This document shows positions 27,131 to 36,163 of a stretch of 64,000 nucleotides of DNA, piece by piece. A program made the translations under genes and the position numbers. Source of the stretch: Fulvivirga maritima (GTDB lineage: Bacteria > Bacteroidota > Bacteroidia > Cytophagales > Cyclobacteriaceae); assembly GCF_021389955.1 (NCBI RefSeq), contig NZ_CP089980.1, positions 5,017,001-5,081,000 of the forward strand. Direction: 5' to 3'. Under the pieces are notes generated by a model, which saw only the letters and a program-made list of their open reading frames with translations, made no database searches and was not told where the DNA came from. Each line of letters begins with the position of its first letter. The first letter of the stretch is position 1.

Positions 27131-29180
27131 GTAGACGGCTCTGACTCAAATTGAGCCAGAGTGCGCCTCTCACATCACCCGGCGTACGGTTCTCGTACCG
27201 GGCGATTCACTGAATCTCTGGTTGAAGTTTTAGGTAATAATCCAGCATGCTTTGATACCCTTTCTTTCTTAGTCGTGATACGGTGATGGTTGTTCTCAGG
27301 ATGGGGCTTTGAGCTACTGCCCAGCCGCCCATCCTTGTTCGACTCCAGGCGTAAGCCTGACCCTGTTTCACTCCTAATCGGATGAGGTTTTTGCGTTTCC
27401 GCTCCAGCTTTTTCCAGTCGTGCCAAATACAGTACCTTAACCTGTTGCGTAGCCATTCGTCAAGCTCCTTCACCTTGGCCTGTATACTAGCCAGCCGGTA
27501 GTGTTGTATCCATCCGGTGAATACTTGCTTTATTTTAACTAATCTTTCAGCTAAGCTGTAAGGTTTGGTCTTTTTGGAACAAGCCTTGAGCTTACGTTTC
27601 AGGGTTTCCCTCCCTGACTTATTGACTACCATTTGGTACTTACCTTTCTCTCCCTTTTTGTAGGTAGGCACAAAGGCATACCCTAAAATCTTGAAGTTAT
27701 GAGGCCTGCATATGCTACTCTTTTCTCGGTTTATAGGTAATGCTAGCTTATATTTTAAGAACATATACACTAAATTACCTGCTTTTCGAGCTTCCGTTTT
27801 TGACTTGGTATAAATACTAAAGTCATCGGCGTATCGAACGTATTTGAGTCCTCTTTTCTTCAGGTATTTGTCCAGTACATCCAACATAATATTAGACAGA
27901 AGAGGACTTAAAGGGCTACCTTGTGGCATTCCTTTCCTGCGCTTATACAACTTTCCCTTAATAAGGATCGGTGCACGTAGCCATTTGCGGATTAGCCATA
28001 GGGTAGTAGGGCATTTAACTTTGTGGTAGATAAGTTGTAAGAGTTTATGATGGCTTACTTCATCGAAAAATGCTTTCAAGTCGATATCTACAATATCCTG
28101 ATATCCATGGTTGATGTATTTTCTGGCTTGTAGTACGGCTTGTTGCAGGTTTTTCTTCGGCCTAAAGCCATAGCTGTAGGGTTCAAACTGTAGTTCAAAC
28201 CTTTTGGCTAATTGTTGGCTAACTGCTTGTTGCAGCCATCGGTCTGTTACGGTAGGTATCCCCAGCATTCTGGTTTTACCATTTCCTTTGGGTATTGTTA
28301 CCCCTTTGATAGCATTAGGTACATATTTCCCCTGTAGAATGCTCATGAGAATGTCTGTTTGGTGAGCCTTAAGATATTTCTTCAGTTCATTAACAGTCAT
28401 GTTATCCACACCTGCAGCTCCTTTATTAAGCACCACCTTTCGGTGTGCTTTGTAGAGATTTTTGGGTTGTAGAATTTCTGCTATCATTTACTTTTTCCTT
28501 CTGTCTGCTTAAGAATAGGCTATACTGGCTCAAAGCCCAGTATTCCTAATCGAATTAGGACACGATTCAATGTTTGGTCCTTCATTACCTGGTGAGACCT
28601 CCTTGTTTTCAAGGCTCGTTACCAATAACTACTATGACCTCTGCTGACTTCTTCCTGCTCAACTCGTGGGCGGAAGACCTCCCTCGGTACGGCAAACATC
28701 CTTGTGTATATCGCTGCCACATCTACTATTTCGGCACTAGCCTCTTTTCGAGGAGTTGGACTTCGGCAGCATGTGTTACCTCATCCGGCCTCATAGCCTC
28801 TGTATGTAGTTCATGTTCTTCAGTACAGACACCGCAGTCTGGCTTACTTCAGTTCTAACCTCACGGTTAACAACCTTGCCACTTGCTTCGCTTCCAGGCA
28901 CGACCCCAGCGCGTAAAGGACTTTCACCTCTTGGAACACTCAAATTCTTGAGTTATATTCACCATTCAAGGACACACATTGGATAGAGACGAATGGCCTA
29001 AAGCATTTCATCGCCATCTGCTCTGCAACTTGACCACTAAATCTGCTCAGGGAAAGGAAGTGGTTATCTGCTGAGTGAATTACGAAGGATCGGTGACTTT
29101 CTCAACGCAATGCGAACTTGCCAGTTGTATCTCACTGCAGATTTAGCTACTTTAGATTTTCATTGAACCGGGAGGGCCAC
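27131..29180 (-). mobile_element. group II intron (class C-like), full-length copy
   Basis: About 2,050 bp on the minus strand; ends inferred. The 5' end is probably GTGGCC at 29180, and the RNA domains I-III are in 28490-29180. Domain IV encodes the reverse transcriptase. Domain V is 27174-27206, a hairpin ATCACCCGG-CG-TACG / CGTACCGGGCGAT with the two-base CG bulge and a CGC triad near its 5' foot. Domain VI follows at 27135-27172, and the element ends about CTAC (27131-27134). The CGC triad and the small endonuclease-less protein point to class IIC. Directly upstream on the intron strand lies a stem-loop CTCTA...TAGAG, as IIC introns require. Confidence 0.8.
27207..28487 (-). CDS. ltrA: group II intron reverse transcriptase/maturase
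   Basis: 426 residues. RT blocks are complete: NKGAAGVDNMTVNEL, IPKGNGKTRMLGIPTVTDR, PYSYGFRP, DIVDIDLKAFFDEVSH, KGMPQGSPLSPLLSNI and the active-site YADDF. The thumb/maturase (GIIM-like) domain follows (FTGWIQHYRLAS, LRNRLRYCIWHDWKK). No HNH endonuclease at the end, as in class C introns, which prime from nascent strands. The stop TGA touches domain V. It looks intact, so this copy may be mobile. Confidence 0.92.
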   Translation of the reverse strand: MIAEILQPKNLYKAHRKVVLNKGAAGVDNMTVNELKKYLKAHQTDILMSILQGKYVPNAIKGVTIPKGNGKTRMLGIPTVTDRWLQQAVSQQLAKRFELQFEPYSYGFRPKKNLQQAVLQARKYINHGYQDIVDIDLKAFFDEVSHHKLLQLIYHKVKCPTTLWLIRKWLRAPILIKGKLYKRRKGMPQGSPLSPLLSNIMLDVLDKYLKKRGLKYVRYADDFSIYTKSKTEARKAGNLVYMFLKYKLALPINREKSSICRPHNFKILGYAFVPTYKKGEKGKYQMVVNKSGRETLKRKLKACSKKTKPYSLAERLVKIKQVFTGWIQHYRLASIQAKVKELDEWLRNRLRYCIWHDWKKLERKRKNLIRLGVKQGQAYAWSRTRMGGWAVAQSPILRTTITVSRLRKKGYQSMLDYYLKLQPEIQ

Positions 29181-29189
29181 TCGCTCTAT

Positions 29190-29208
29190 CCGGGCGTTAG
29201 AGTTCACT
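29190..29208. repeat. stem-loop at the intron insertion point
   Basis: CTCTA, nine bases, TAGAG, 5 to 10 bases from the inferred 5' end of the intron. This is the exon hairpin expected for a class C group II intron target (terminator- or attC-like). Confidence 0.5.
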
Positions 29209-29215
29209 TAAGAAA

Positions 29216-29947
29216 ATGTTAAATAAACTTAAAAAAACACTAGAATTAATTACTGGCTATTGGATTTATCAAAAACGACATCTGCCAGTAGGAACTGATT
29301 TAGAGGTAGATCTTCAGCGAATTAATCTTCTGAAAAGTATGATAGTTTTTGACGTTGGAGCTAACATTGGTCAGACAGCTACCTATTTCAATAAATTGTT
29401 TCCTAGAGCAACAATCTACTCTTTCGAACCAGTCAAAAAAAGCTATGAGGAACTTAAAGACAATACTCAAAATTTACCTAGGGTAAAAGCAAATAACATT
29501 GGATTTGGTGAACGAAATGAGTCTATTGAGATAACTCTTAATCCTAACCCAACTTGTACTGCAAACTCCTTAAAACCTGAGTTAATGAACACTAATTCAA
29601 ATGGGGTAAAGGAAACGTTAGATATTAAGAAAATCGATACGTTCTGTGAAGAAAACGGACTTAAGAATATTGATTTTCTTAAGATCGATACTGAGGGCTG
29701 GGAAATTCAAACTTTAATGGGTGCTGCTAATACAATTGCTAAACACAATATAAAAGCGATTATTTGCGAAGTAGGGTTTACAAATGAAAACAATCGGAAC
29801 ACACCTTTTCAAAGGGTAAATGAATATATGTCTAACAATGGCTTTTACTTTTATGGGCTTTACGATATAAGTCACATCCAATTAAAAAAAGGAAGTCATT
29901 ATGGCAATGCTCTATTCATCAATACAAGATATTTAAAAGAACTCTAA
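29216..29947 (+). CDS. FkbM family methyltransferase
   Basis: 243 residues. SAM-binding motif VFDVGANIGQTATYFNKLF at about 43-61, then YSFEPVKKSYEEL, and FLKIDTEGWEIQTLMGA with the family Asp-x-Glu-Gly, then AIICEVGF. FkbM enzymes O-methylate sugars or other small molecules; in accessory islands they usually modify surface glycans. The gene starts seven bases after TTAGAGTTC and ends at GAACTCTAA, a 9-base inverted repeat pair bracketing the gene. Group II introns in opposite orientation abut both sides. This is the layout of a mobile cassette. Confidence 0.88.
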   Translation: MLNKLKKTLELITGYWIYQKRHLPVGTDLEVDLQRINLLKSMIVFDVGANIGQTATYFNKLFPRATIYSFEPVKKSYEELKDNTQNLPRVKANNIGFGERNESIEITLNPNPTCTANSLKPELMNTNSNGVKETLDIKKIDTFCEENGLKNIDFLKIDTEGWEIQTLMGAANTIAKHNIKAIICEVGFTNENNRNTPFQRVNEYMSNNGFYFYGLYDISHIQLKKGSHYGNALFINTRYLKEL

Positions 29948-29951
29948 TTGA

Positions 29952-30560
29952 GTAGACGGCTCTGACTCAAATTGAGCCAGAGTTCGCCTCTCCCACCACC
30001 GTACGTACCGGTCTGGTATACGGCGGTTCATTGAATCTCTGGTTGAAGTTTTAGGTAATAATCCAGCATACTTTGATACCCTTTCTTTCTTAGTCGTGAT
30101 ATGGTGATAGTGGTCTTCAGGATGGGGCTTTGAGCTAATGCCCAGCGCATGAAGACCCTCTCGAAAGCTGGCCCTTCAATAAAAACGTTACAGGACATTT
30201 TATTTACGCTCCGTCCTCTCGGTACGGCAAATATCCTTGTGTATATCGCTGCCACATCTACTATTTCGGCACTAGCCTCTTTTCGAGGAGTTAGACTTCG
30301 GCAGCATGTGTTACCTCATCCGGCCTCATAGCCTCTGTATGTGGTTCATGTTCTTCAGTACAGACACCGCAGTCTGGCTTTATTCATGCGTGTTTTATTT
30401 TAAAGGTATTCATAAATGCTTTGCATTTCTTCAGTTCTAACCTCGCGGTTAACCACCTTGCCACTTGCTTCGCTTCCAGGCACGACCCCAGCGCGTAAAG
30501 GACTTTTACCTCTTGGAACACTCAAATTCTTGAGCTATATTCACCATTCAAGGCACACAC
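29952..30560 (-). mobile_element. degraded second group II intron copy
   Basis: It matches the first intron at its 3' part (domain VI, maturase C-terminus, 29952-30150) and again in the domain I-III part (about 30222-30560), but most of the reverse transcriptase is missing and the first 220 or so bases of the 5' end are lost. About 70 unrelated bases sit at the internal junction, and about 50 extra bases at 30380-30428 are not in copy 1. Domain V (about 29997-30030) has a different sequence from copy 1 but still pairs and keeps the CG bulge and CGC triad. Confidence 0.8.
30028..30255 (-). pseudogene. remnant of group II intron maturase C-terminus
   Basis: The last 38 residues (LAQSPILKTTITISRLRKKG and onward) match the end of the intact maturase with few changes. 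The first 37 residues read intron RNA sequence and junction DNA and are not protein-like. Confidence 0.75.
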
Positions 30561-30563
30561 AAT

Positions 30564-30682
30564 GGGTATAAAAACATAGGGCGGACGGTGCTTTCCGCAA
30601 GTTTTAGGCACTTAGCAAACTTGGTTATGGGCGGACAATTAAGTGCTTCGAATTGCCCTGCGTTTCATACCCGAGACCGTTA
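30564..30682. repeat. long imperfect hairpin, attC-like
   Basis: Nested inverted arms: GGGTAT (30564-30569) with ATACCC (30667-30672), AGGGC (30578-30582) with GCCCT (30655-30659), then CAAGTTT/AAACTTG and GCACTTA/TAAGTGC inside. The right foot is followed by ACCGTTATAGGC, close to but not matching the integron core consensus. It sits between the broken intron and the DUF4157 gene. Confidence 0.45.
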
Positions 30683-30715
30683 TAGGCAATAGACCAAAAC
30701 CTGAAAAGAGAAAAT

Positions 30716-32578
30716 ATGAATACTTACGATAACAAAACTCAAAAGAATAAGAGCCAATCGGCGGCAAATGCTGTTGGTCAAAAGAAGAGCGTTAGTGAGT
30801 CTACTTTTCAATTTGTCGATAATAGACCTCAGACTGTTACTCAACGAAAGCTGCAGGAGATGGCTAATAATAGCCCTCAAGCCAAACAAGCAGTACAATT
30901 GCAAGCCATGGCAGATAATTATTCTGCTCAACAACAGCAGCCCATCCAAAAGATAGAAAACAACACAGGTTTACCTGATAATCTCAAATCAGGAATAGAA
31001 AACCTATCCGGTTATTCCATGGACGATGTGAGAGTCCATTACAATTCAGATAAGCCAGCTCAATTACAAGCTCATGCTTATGCTCAGGGTACTGACATCC
31101 ATTTGGCCCCTGGACAGGAAAAACATCTACCTCATGAAGCATGGCATGTTGTTCAACAGATGCAAGGAAGAGTAAGGCCGACTATGCAAATGAAAGTCAA
31201 ACTAAATGTGAACGATGATGCTGGTTTGGAAAAAGAGGCTGATGTTATGGGGGCAAAAGCATACGCGGAAAATCAAACCGGCTTTGTTCAAAGAAAATTA
31301 AACAGGACAGTAAAACAGTCAACGACTGTGTTGGGTCAGTGGGTTATACAACGCTTAAAACATGGATTTGACCTATTAAATAAAAGCGATGAAGAATTTA
31401 AAAAAATATTCATTGATTGGGTGAAAAATGAGTACACTTTGAGCGAATATACCATTACCTATTACGACTATTACCTTGTGCTAAAGCGAGCGGAAAAACT
31501 TGATTTCAACGAAAACGAGATTAACCCGTCCAGTTCCAAGCAGGAATTACTTTCTAAGTTTAGTTCCATTTCTGGGTTTCGTGATGAACCTGTCCACGCC
31601 GTACAGGAGGACGTAAGGGGAATACGACACAATAAACGAAAAAAAAACAACGAAAAACGAACTGCATTACTTGGTACCTATGTAGGGAAGGGGAATCGAA
31701 AAAATCATGTACCGAGAACATTAGGCGCATTTGTGGAAGAAGCTCCCAACCAAGAAAAAATCGACAGCCGAAAAGAAAAATGGTTGCGCGTTCCGGATGA
31801 AGATTGGTCTTCTCTTGTCAATGCCGAATGGGTGAATGCCATGGCGTCACATGGACACAACTTTAAAATTGCATCGCCGCTGTCCGAAGAACAGATGGAG
31901 TTGATCCGTACTGCGTTTAAATCCGCGCAGAACGGATCAACTTTCCTGACCGCGTTACGCACTAAATATTATGATAAACAGGTTCGAAAATCCAAAAATC
32001 CTCTGTGGGACGATACCCGAGAGGATCATGAAGCCGATGCACCATCAACATTGGCATATGAGATAGCAGGACTCCTGGATGAAGGCAAGTATGAGCTTGA
32101 CCCCTTGTATGAAGACCGGAAGGGGATGTTAAAAATCCGAAAACGGCAGCATGGTAAAAATGAGGCGAGAAAGCAACAAATGGAGGCCATTTACCACAAG
32201 GACTTTTTGGCAATACAGGAATTCAATCAGTTTTGCATTACAAAAATTGAGTCCTTAATAGAGCGGCGATCAAATGGAGACCTGAAGGTATACAATACAG
32301 TGAAGGCGGTCCGTACCCAACATTACTCGCAACTGCGCGATCAATGGGTCGCAGCTGCTAAAGTAGCACGGGAAAATAATTTTAAAATCTTTCTGAAAAA
32401 ACGCAAAATATTGCGAGCATCTTTGATGGCATGGAAGAAGGCTCTAGATATTATACTACTCACAGAGCCTAATGTAAAATCAAAACACAAAAATTTCTTT
32501 CATAGATTGCTTTCGGATGCGAAAAAAGAATTGGATAGTTTCGATACCTCAAAGTGGACAAGGTTCTTGAATTCATAA
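30716..32578 (+). CDS. DUF4157 (eCIS-core) protein with unknown C-terminal domain
   Basis: 620 residues, no signal peptide. Residues about 80-165 form the DUF4157/eCIS-core domain with TGLPDNLKSGIENLSGYS and a metalloprotease-like HEAWH at 140-144. A short N-terminal motif (FQFVDNRPQTVTQRKLQ, 31-47) is shared with the second DUF4157 protein at 43.4 kb. From about 210 the sequence is unrelated to anything I recognise: charged, helical, with SRKEKWLRVPDEDWSSL and ASHGHNFKI. DUF4157 proteins are associated with extracellular contractile injection systems and carry variable toxin-like tails. No injection machinery genes are in the window. No obvious immunity gene follows. Candidate effector. Confidence 0.8.
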   Translation: MNTYDNKTQKNKSQSAANAVGQKKSVSESTFQFVDNRPQTVTQRKLQEMANNSPQAKQAVQLQAMADNYSAQQQQPIQKIENNTGLPDNLKSGIENLSGYSMDDVRVHYNSDKPAQLQAHAYAQGTDIHLAPGQEKHLPHEAWHVVQQMQGRVRPTMQMKVKLNVNDDAGLEKEADVMGAKAYAENQTGFVQRKLNRTVKQSTTVLGQWVIQRLKHGFDLLNKSDEEFKKIFIDWVKNEYTLSEYTITYYDYYLVLKRAEKLDFNENEINPSSSKQELLSKFSSISGFRDEPVHAVQEDVRGIRHNKRKKNNEKRTALLGTYVGKGNRKNHVPRTLGAFVEEAPNQEKIDSRKEKWLRVPDEDWSSLVNAEWVNAMASHGHNFKIASPLSEEQMELIRTAFKSAQNGSTFLTALRTKYYDKQVRKSKNPLWDDTREDHEADAPSTLAYEIAGLLDEGKYELDPLYEDRKGMLKIRKRQHGKNEARKQQMEAIYHKDFLAIQEFNQFCITKIESLIERRSNGDLKVYNTVKAVRTQHYSQLRDQWVAAAKVARENNFKIFLKKRKILRASLMAWKKALDIILLTEPNVKSKHKNFFHRLLSDAKKELDSFDTSKWTRFLNS

Positions 32579-32851
32579 ATTGACAGGATAAGTTGAACTA
32601 TAATACAAGGAGATGTTCCAAATACTTTTAGGACATGCTATAAATGATCTGTATGCATTACAATTCTCTAAAACACTCAAATTGAATCCAATTATATCAA
32701 TGCTGCTTACAGAAATGCCTTTAATCGAGGTACTGTCTTAAAAAGCAAGTAATTAAATAGGATTTTTCTTATATTCCGGAAGCGAAAAGAGGACTTCAGG
32801 CGATTCGTTGCACGGGAGTTTTATCTTGTGTAGCCCCGGCATTAGTTGGGG

Positions 32852-33158
32852 CTACTGGTATATAGTCTCCTTTGTGTCCAAGCGAAATGAGGAGCTTAGG
32901 TTCATCATTGGCTGGAAGTATTGCTTTTGTTCCAAATCTGGATCATAGACTTCATTTTTACGCCAGAGCGTCCAGATCAATATTAGTAATTTTCGTTGGA
33001 CAGCTACATACGCCTGCATTTTTGTTTTTCCCCGAGCTATCAACCGCTCGTAAAGAGAACTAAAGGGCATTAGCTGGTGTCTAACTACACCAAAAGCGGG
33101 CATATGCATAGCCCTTCTTATATGAGCATTTCCCCCACTGGTCGTAGGTTAAGCGCAG
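32852..33158 (-). pseudogene. IS110-family transposase remnant
   Basis: The frame from about 33158 reads SGGNAHIRRAMHMPAFGVVRHQLMPF and ARGKTKMQAYVAVQRKLLIL, the C-terminal (Transposase_20) end of IS110 transposases. The rest of the element is gone and no ends are recognisable. Confidence 0.75.
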
Positions 33159-33338
33159 CGGTCCTAAGACCTATCATGTGCAAGAGCGTATGCTCGGAAT
33201 AAGATAAGCAGATGTCTGAAGATACAATGTGCTATTAGTATTTCATGACACCATTTTGTGCTTAAAGAAATGAATTTGAGCGGATGCTACGACCAATTAT
33301 GAAAAGCAGGCTTTCATACACCCATTAACCAATAAAAA

Positions 33339-33622
33339 CCGTCATTCCTGAATTATGAAGCATAGCGCAATGATATCAGGAATCTCATTGATCAGATAGT
33401 ACTATCTGAAAAGCCAGATCCCTGCTCTTCACTTCGTTGCGGCCGGGATGACGGTTTGATGATGGTTTATGTTAAAGAATACGCAGTATTTGCTAATTTA
33501 AAGAAGTGCAACTAAGCCATCTCTAAGTTACTTTTGCTCCCCAGCCTAGCTTGCTTTCAGTAGCCTCGACATTACTTCGTTATATCTTCTTTGTAATTAC
33601 TAGGTAGGGAGGTTTCGATTCT
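33339..33622. repeat. dispersed intergenic repeat, copy D
   Basis: The stretch 33159-33918 has no gene. CCGTCATTCCTGA (33339-33351) pairs with GGGATGACGG (33445-33454), enclosing ATGATATCAGGAATCTCA; the ACATTACTTCGTTATATC module follows near 33570. Confidence 0.75.
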
Positions 33623-33918
33623 AACCATCCAGTCAGCCTCAGCTCGTCTAAGGGTAGACGCTCAGGACTGATTGATGATCTATTTTCCTCAGACAGTAAC
33701 CTTAATGAAAAAGGGCATCATCCAGAATGTTAAAGTTGCAAAAATAGCTGTTACTATCAGCTCTTAACTTTCAACTAAAGACCATTTTATTATATGAAAT
33801 AAATATTTCATTTTGATTACATGTAAAATATATAATTATAATAGATTAATGGAGTGGTGAATATAATTGGTAGCACGCTCCGCTACACCCCATCATAATT
33901 CCTATTTGATCAGAGCTC

Positions 33919-34278
33919 ATGAAATATACAAATCAGAAAGTGCCATTTTCTCTCATGTTATACTTCTTTTTACTGGCATTAGGTTGTCAAGGCCAGCATT
34001 CTAAAGAAGAGAAGTTGTCAGGTTTTAGGTAGTTAATTACTGCAGATAGCTATCCTAATATTGATGCTATCATTGTTTCTCAAAATAATCAGATACTAAT
34101 TGAAGAGCATTTCAATGTACTGTTCGCATCCGGTAATAGCGGACAGTACATGATGATATTGGAAGAATATAATGCCGTGGTCACTTTTACAGAGAGTAAC
34201 TATGGTAACTGGAAAGGGAAATTACCGTTAAATATTCCTTTGAAGCATGTTATTCCATTATTAGAAAAAGAAGTATAA
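33919..34278 (+). pseudogene. serine hydrolase (beta-lactamase family) remnant
   Basis: A start with a lipoprotein signal (MKYTNQKVPFSLMLYFFLLA, lipobox LGC) is followed by an in-frame TAG near 34030, then IDAIIVSQNNQILIEEHFN, the usual first strands of class C beta-lactamase-like hydrolases. It jumps at once to the C-terminal strands (NSGQYMMILEEYNAVVTFTESNY) and ends with LLEKEV. The whole catalytic core, including the Ser-x-x-Lys motif, is deleted. Confidence 0.7.
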
Positions 34279-34356
34279 TACCGCTAATCCTCTGAGGCTT
34301 ATCGTTATTAACTTTAACTGTTAACATATTAGTAAGGAAAATACAGACAGATCAAT

Positions 34357-34932
34357 ATGAGCAAGCATCCTTTACGAACTCAAATAGAAGAAATTGTAGA
34401 ATTGACTGATAATGAATTTGAATTTGTGCTTAGTCATTTCCAAAAAAAAGTATTCAAAAAGCACCAAATCGTATTGCATGAAGGAGATTTTGCCAGATAT
34501 GACTTTTTTGTAATTAAAGGACTCATGCGAGTTACTAAGCTGGACACAGAAGGTAAAGAGCATATTTTGCAATTTGGTATGGAAAATTGGTGGATTACTG
34601 ATGCTGAGGCATTTCACCATAAGACCAAATCCACCTTAGTGGTAGACTGCCTGGAAAATACAGAAGCATATTCATTAACTTTAGAAAACAAGGAGAAACT
34701 GAGCCAAGAGCTGTCAAAAATGCAAACCTTTTTTTTGAAGAAAACAACTAATGGGTATATCGCTTTGCAAAAGCGCATTTTATGCTTTTTAACTAGTAAT
34801 GCTAATGATCGTTATCATAATCTCATTACGCTCTATCCTGGTCTCATGCAGCGGGTACCCAAAGCTATGATAGCATCTTATCTTGGTGTTACACGAGAAA
34901 CCTTAAGTAGACTTACTAAAGTTGAAGCTTAA
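34357..34932 (+). CDS. Crp/Fnr family transcriptional regulator
   Basis: 191 residues. An N-terminal cyclic-nucleotide-binding-like beta barrel (VLHEGDFARYDFFVIKGLMRV) is followed by the dimer helix and a C-terminal helix-turn-helix (VPKAMIASYLGVTRETLSRL). No iron-sulphur cysteines, so not an oxygen-sensing Fnr. Bacteroidota have many such regulators with unknown ligands. The aldo/keto reductase 230 bases downstream is a possible target. Confidence 0.88.
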   Translation: MSKHPLRTQIEEIVELTDNEFEFVLSHFQKKVFKKHQIVLHEGDFARYDFFVIKGLMRVTKLDTEGKEHILQFGMENWWITDAEAFHHKTKSTLVVDCLENTEAYSLTLENKEKLSQELSKMQTFFLKKTTNGYIALQKRILCFLTSNANDRYHNLITLYPGLMQRVPKAMIASYLGVTRETLSRLTKVEA

Positions 34933-35164
34933 AATGTGACATACCTCACCCCAGATTTTTGACAATTGTCCTCTCTATTCAAATTTACTCTTTAGAACTT
35001 TGTCGTATGGAAAATCATAATATGATGGCCATTAATGAGCATATTATACTTTTTTAATGCTATGATCAATTTACCTGATGATTGTATGTCGGGCAGTTTT
35101 CGCTTGTTGTGATTGCCATCATAAGTTTTAATTAAAAGATAATTTGAGTTTAAAATCTATAATT

Positions 35165-36163
35165 ATGGAATATAGAAATTTAGGTAGTTCAGGGTTAAAA
35201 GTGCCTGCCTTAAGTTTGGGTACAGCTACTTTTGGAGGTACTAATGAGTTTTTTCAGCGATGGGGACAAACGGAGGTCAAGGAGGCCACTCGGCTCATTG
35301 ATATTTGTATTGAAAGAGGGGTTAACTTTTTTGATACAGCCAATGTCTATTCTCAGGGAGATTCAGAAAAAGTATTAGGTAAGGCACTAGAAGGTAAGCG
35401 CGATAAAGTGCTTATTTCTACAAAAGCAACCTTTCAAATGGGTGATCAGCCTAATGAAATGGGATCTTCCAGGTATCATTTAATGAACGCGCTAGACGAA
35501 AGTTTACAACGACTCAATACTGATTACATCGACTTGTATTTTATGCATGGGTTTGATAGTAATACGCCTATTGAAGAGGCCTTGCGAACTCTTGATGCTA
35601 TGATTAGTAGTGGTAAAGTAAGGTATATTGGGTGTTCTAATTTTGCCGCATGGCAGTTAATGAAGTCACTGTCTATATCAGATAGGCTTAATCTGGAAAA
35701 ATATGTTATTTATCAAGGCTATTATTCATTAATAGGTCGCGATTTTGAACAAGAATTGATGCCTCTAATAGAAGATCAAAACATGGGGCTTATGGTGTGG
35801 AGTCCTTTGGGGTGGGGAAGATTGACTGGAAAAATAAAGAGAGGGATGGAAACCAAAGATGGCCGAATTAAGTCAGGGGGAGATATAGGAGCACCTCCGG
35901 TGGAAGAAAATTTTCTTTTTGATGTGGTAGATTTATTGGAAAAAATAAGTGATGAAACAGGGAAATCAATTCCTCAAATAGCCATTAATTGGGTGCTTCA
36001 AAATAAAACGGTTTCTAATGTAGTAATCGGAGCAAGAAATGAAAAGCAGTTGATCTCTAACCTTGACTCAGTGGGCTGGAATTTATCAGAAGAACACCAT
36101 GATTTACTTAACAAAGTATCAGAACGTACGCCCATTTATCCGCATTGGGTTGGAGCTAGGTAG
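35165..36163 (+). CDS. aldo/keto reductase
   Basis: 332 residues from the ATG at 35165, which starts the conserved MEYRNLGSSGLKVPALSLGT; a TTG at 35144 is a weaker alternative. The catalytic tetrad fits Asp57 (FFDTANVY), Tyr62, Lys87 (LISTKATF) and the His in IDLYFMHGFD near 128. NADPH site near the C-terminus (VVIGARNEKQL). Cytosolic reduction of aldehydes or ketones; substrate unknown. Confidence 0.9.
   Translation: MEYRNLGSSGLKVPALSLGTATFGGTNEFFQRWGQTEVKEATRLIDICIERGVNFFDTANVYSQGDSEKVLGKALEGKRDKVLISTKATFQMGDQPNEMGSSRYHLMNALDESLQRLNTDYIDLYFMHGFDSNTPIEEALRTLDAMISSGKVRYIGCSNFAAWQLMKSLSISDRLNLEKYVIYQGYYSLIGRDFEQELMPLIEDQNMGLMVWSPLGWGRLTGKIKRGMETKDGRIKSGGDIGAPPVEENFLFDVVDLLEKISDETGKSIPQIAINWVLQNKTVSNVVIGARNEKQLISNLDSVGWNLSEEHHDLLNKVSERTPIYPHWVGAR

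Noticed and set aside
27175-27456. 93-residue minus-strand ORF overlapping the maturase
   Set aside because: Another frame of the maturase and domain V.
25176-28487. A retron or other RT-based defence system made of the OLD nuclease and the reverse transcriptase
   Set aside because: The RT is a group II intron maturase on the opposite strand, with domain V directly after it. Proximity is due to insertion.
28574-28858. 94-residue ORF on the plus strand
   Set aside because: It lies on the complement of the group II intron RNA domains.
24519-33158. A prophage
   Set aside because: No capsid, tail, terminase or lysis genes; only a recombinase relic, intron and IS pieces.
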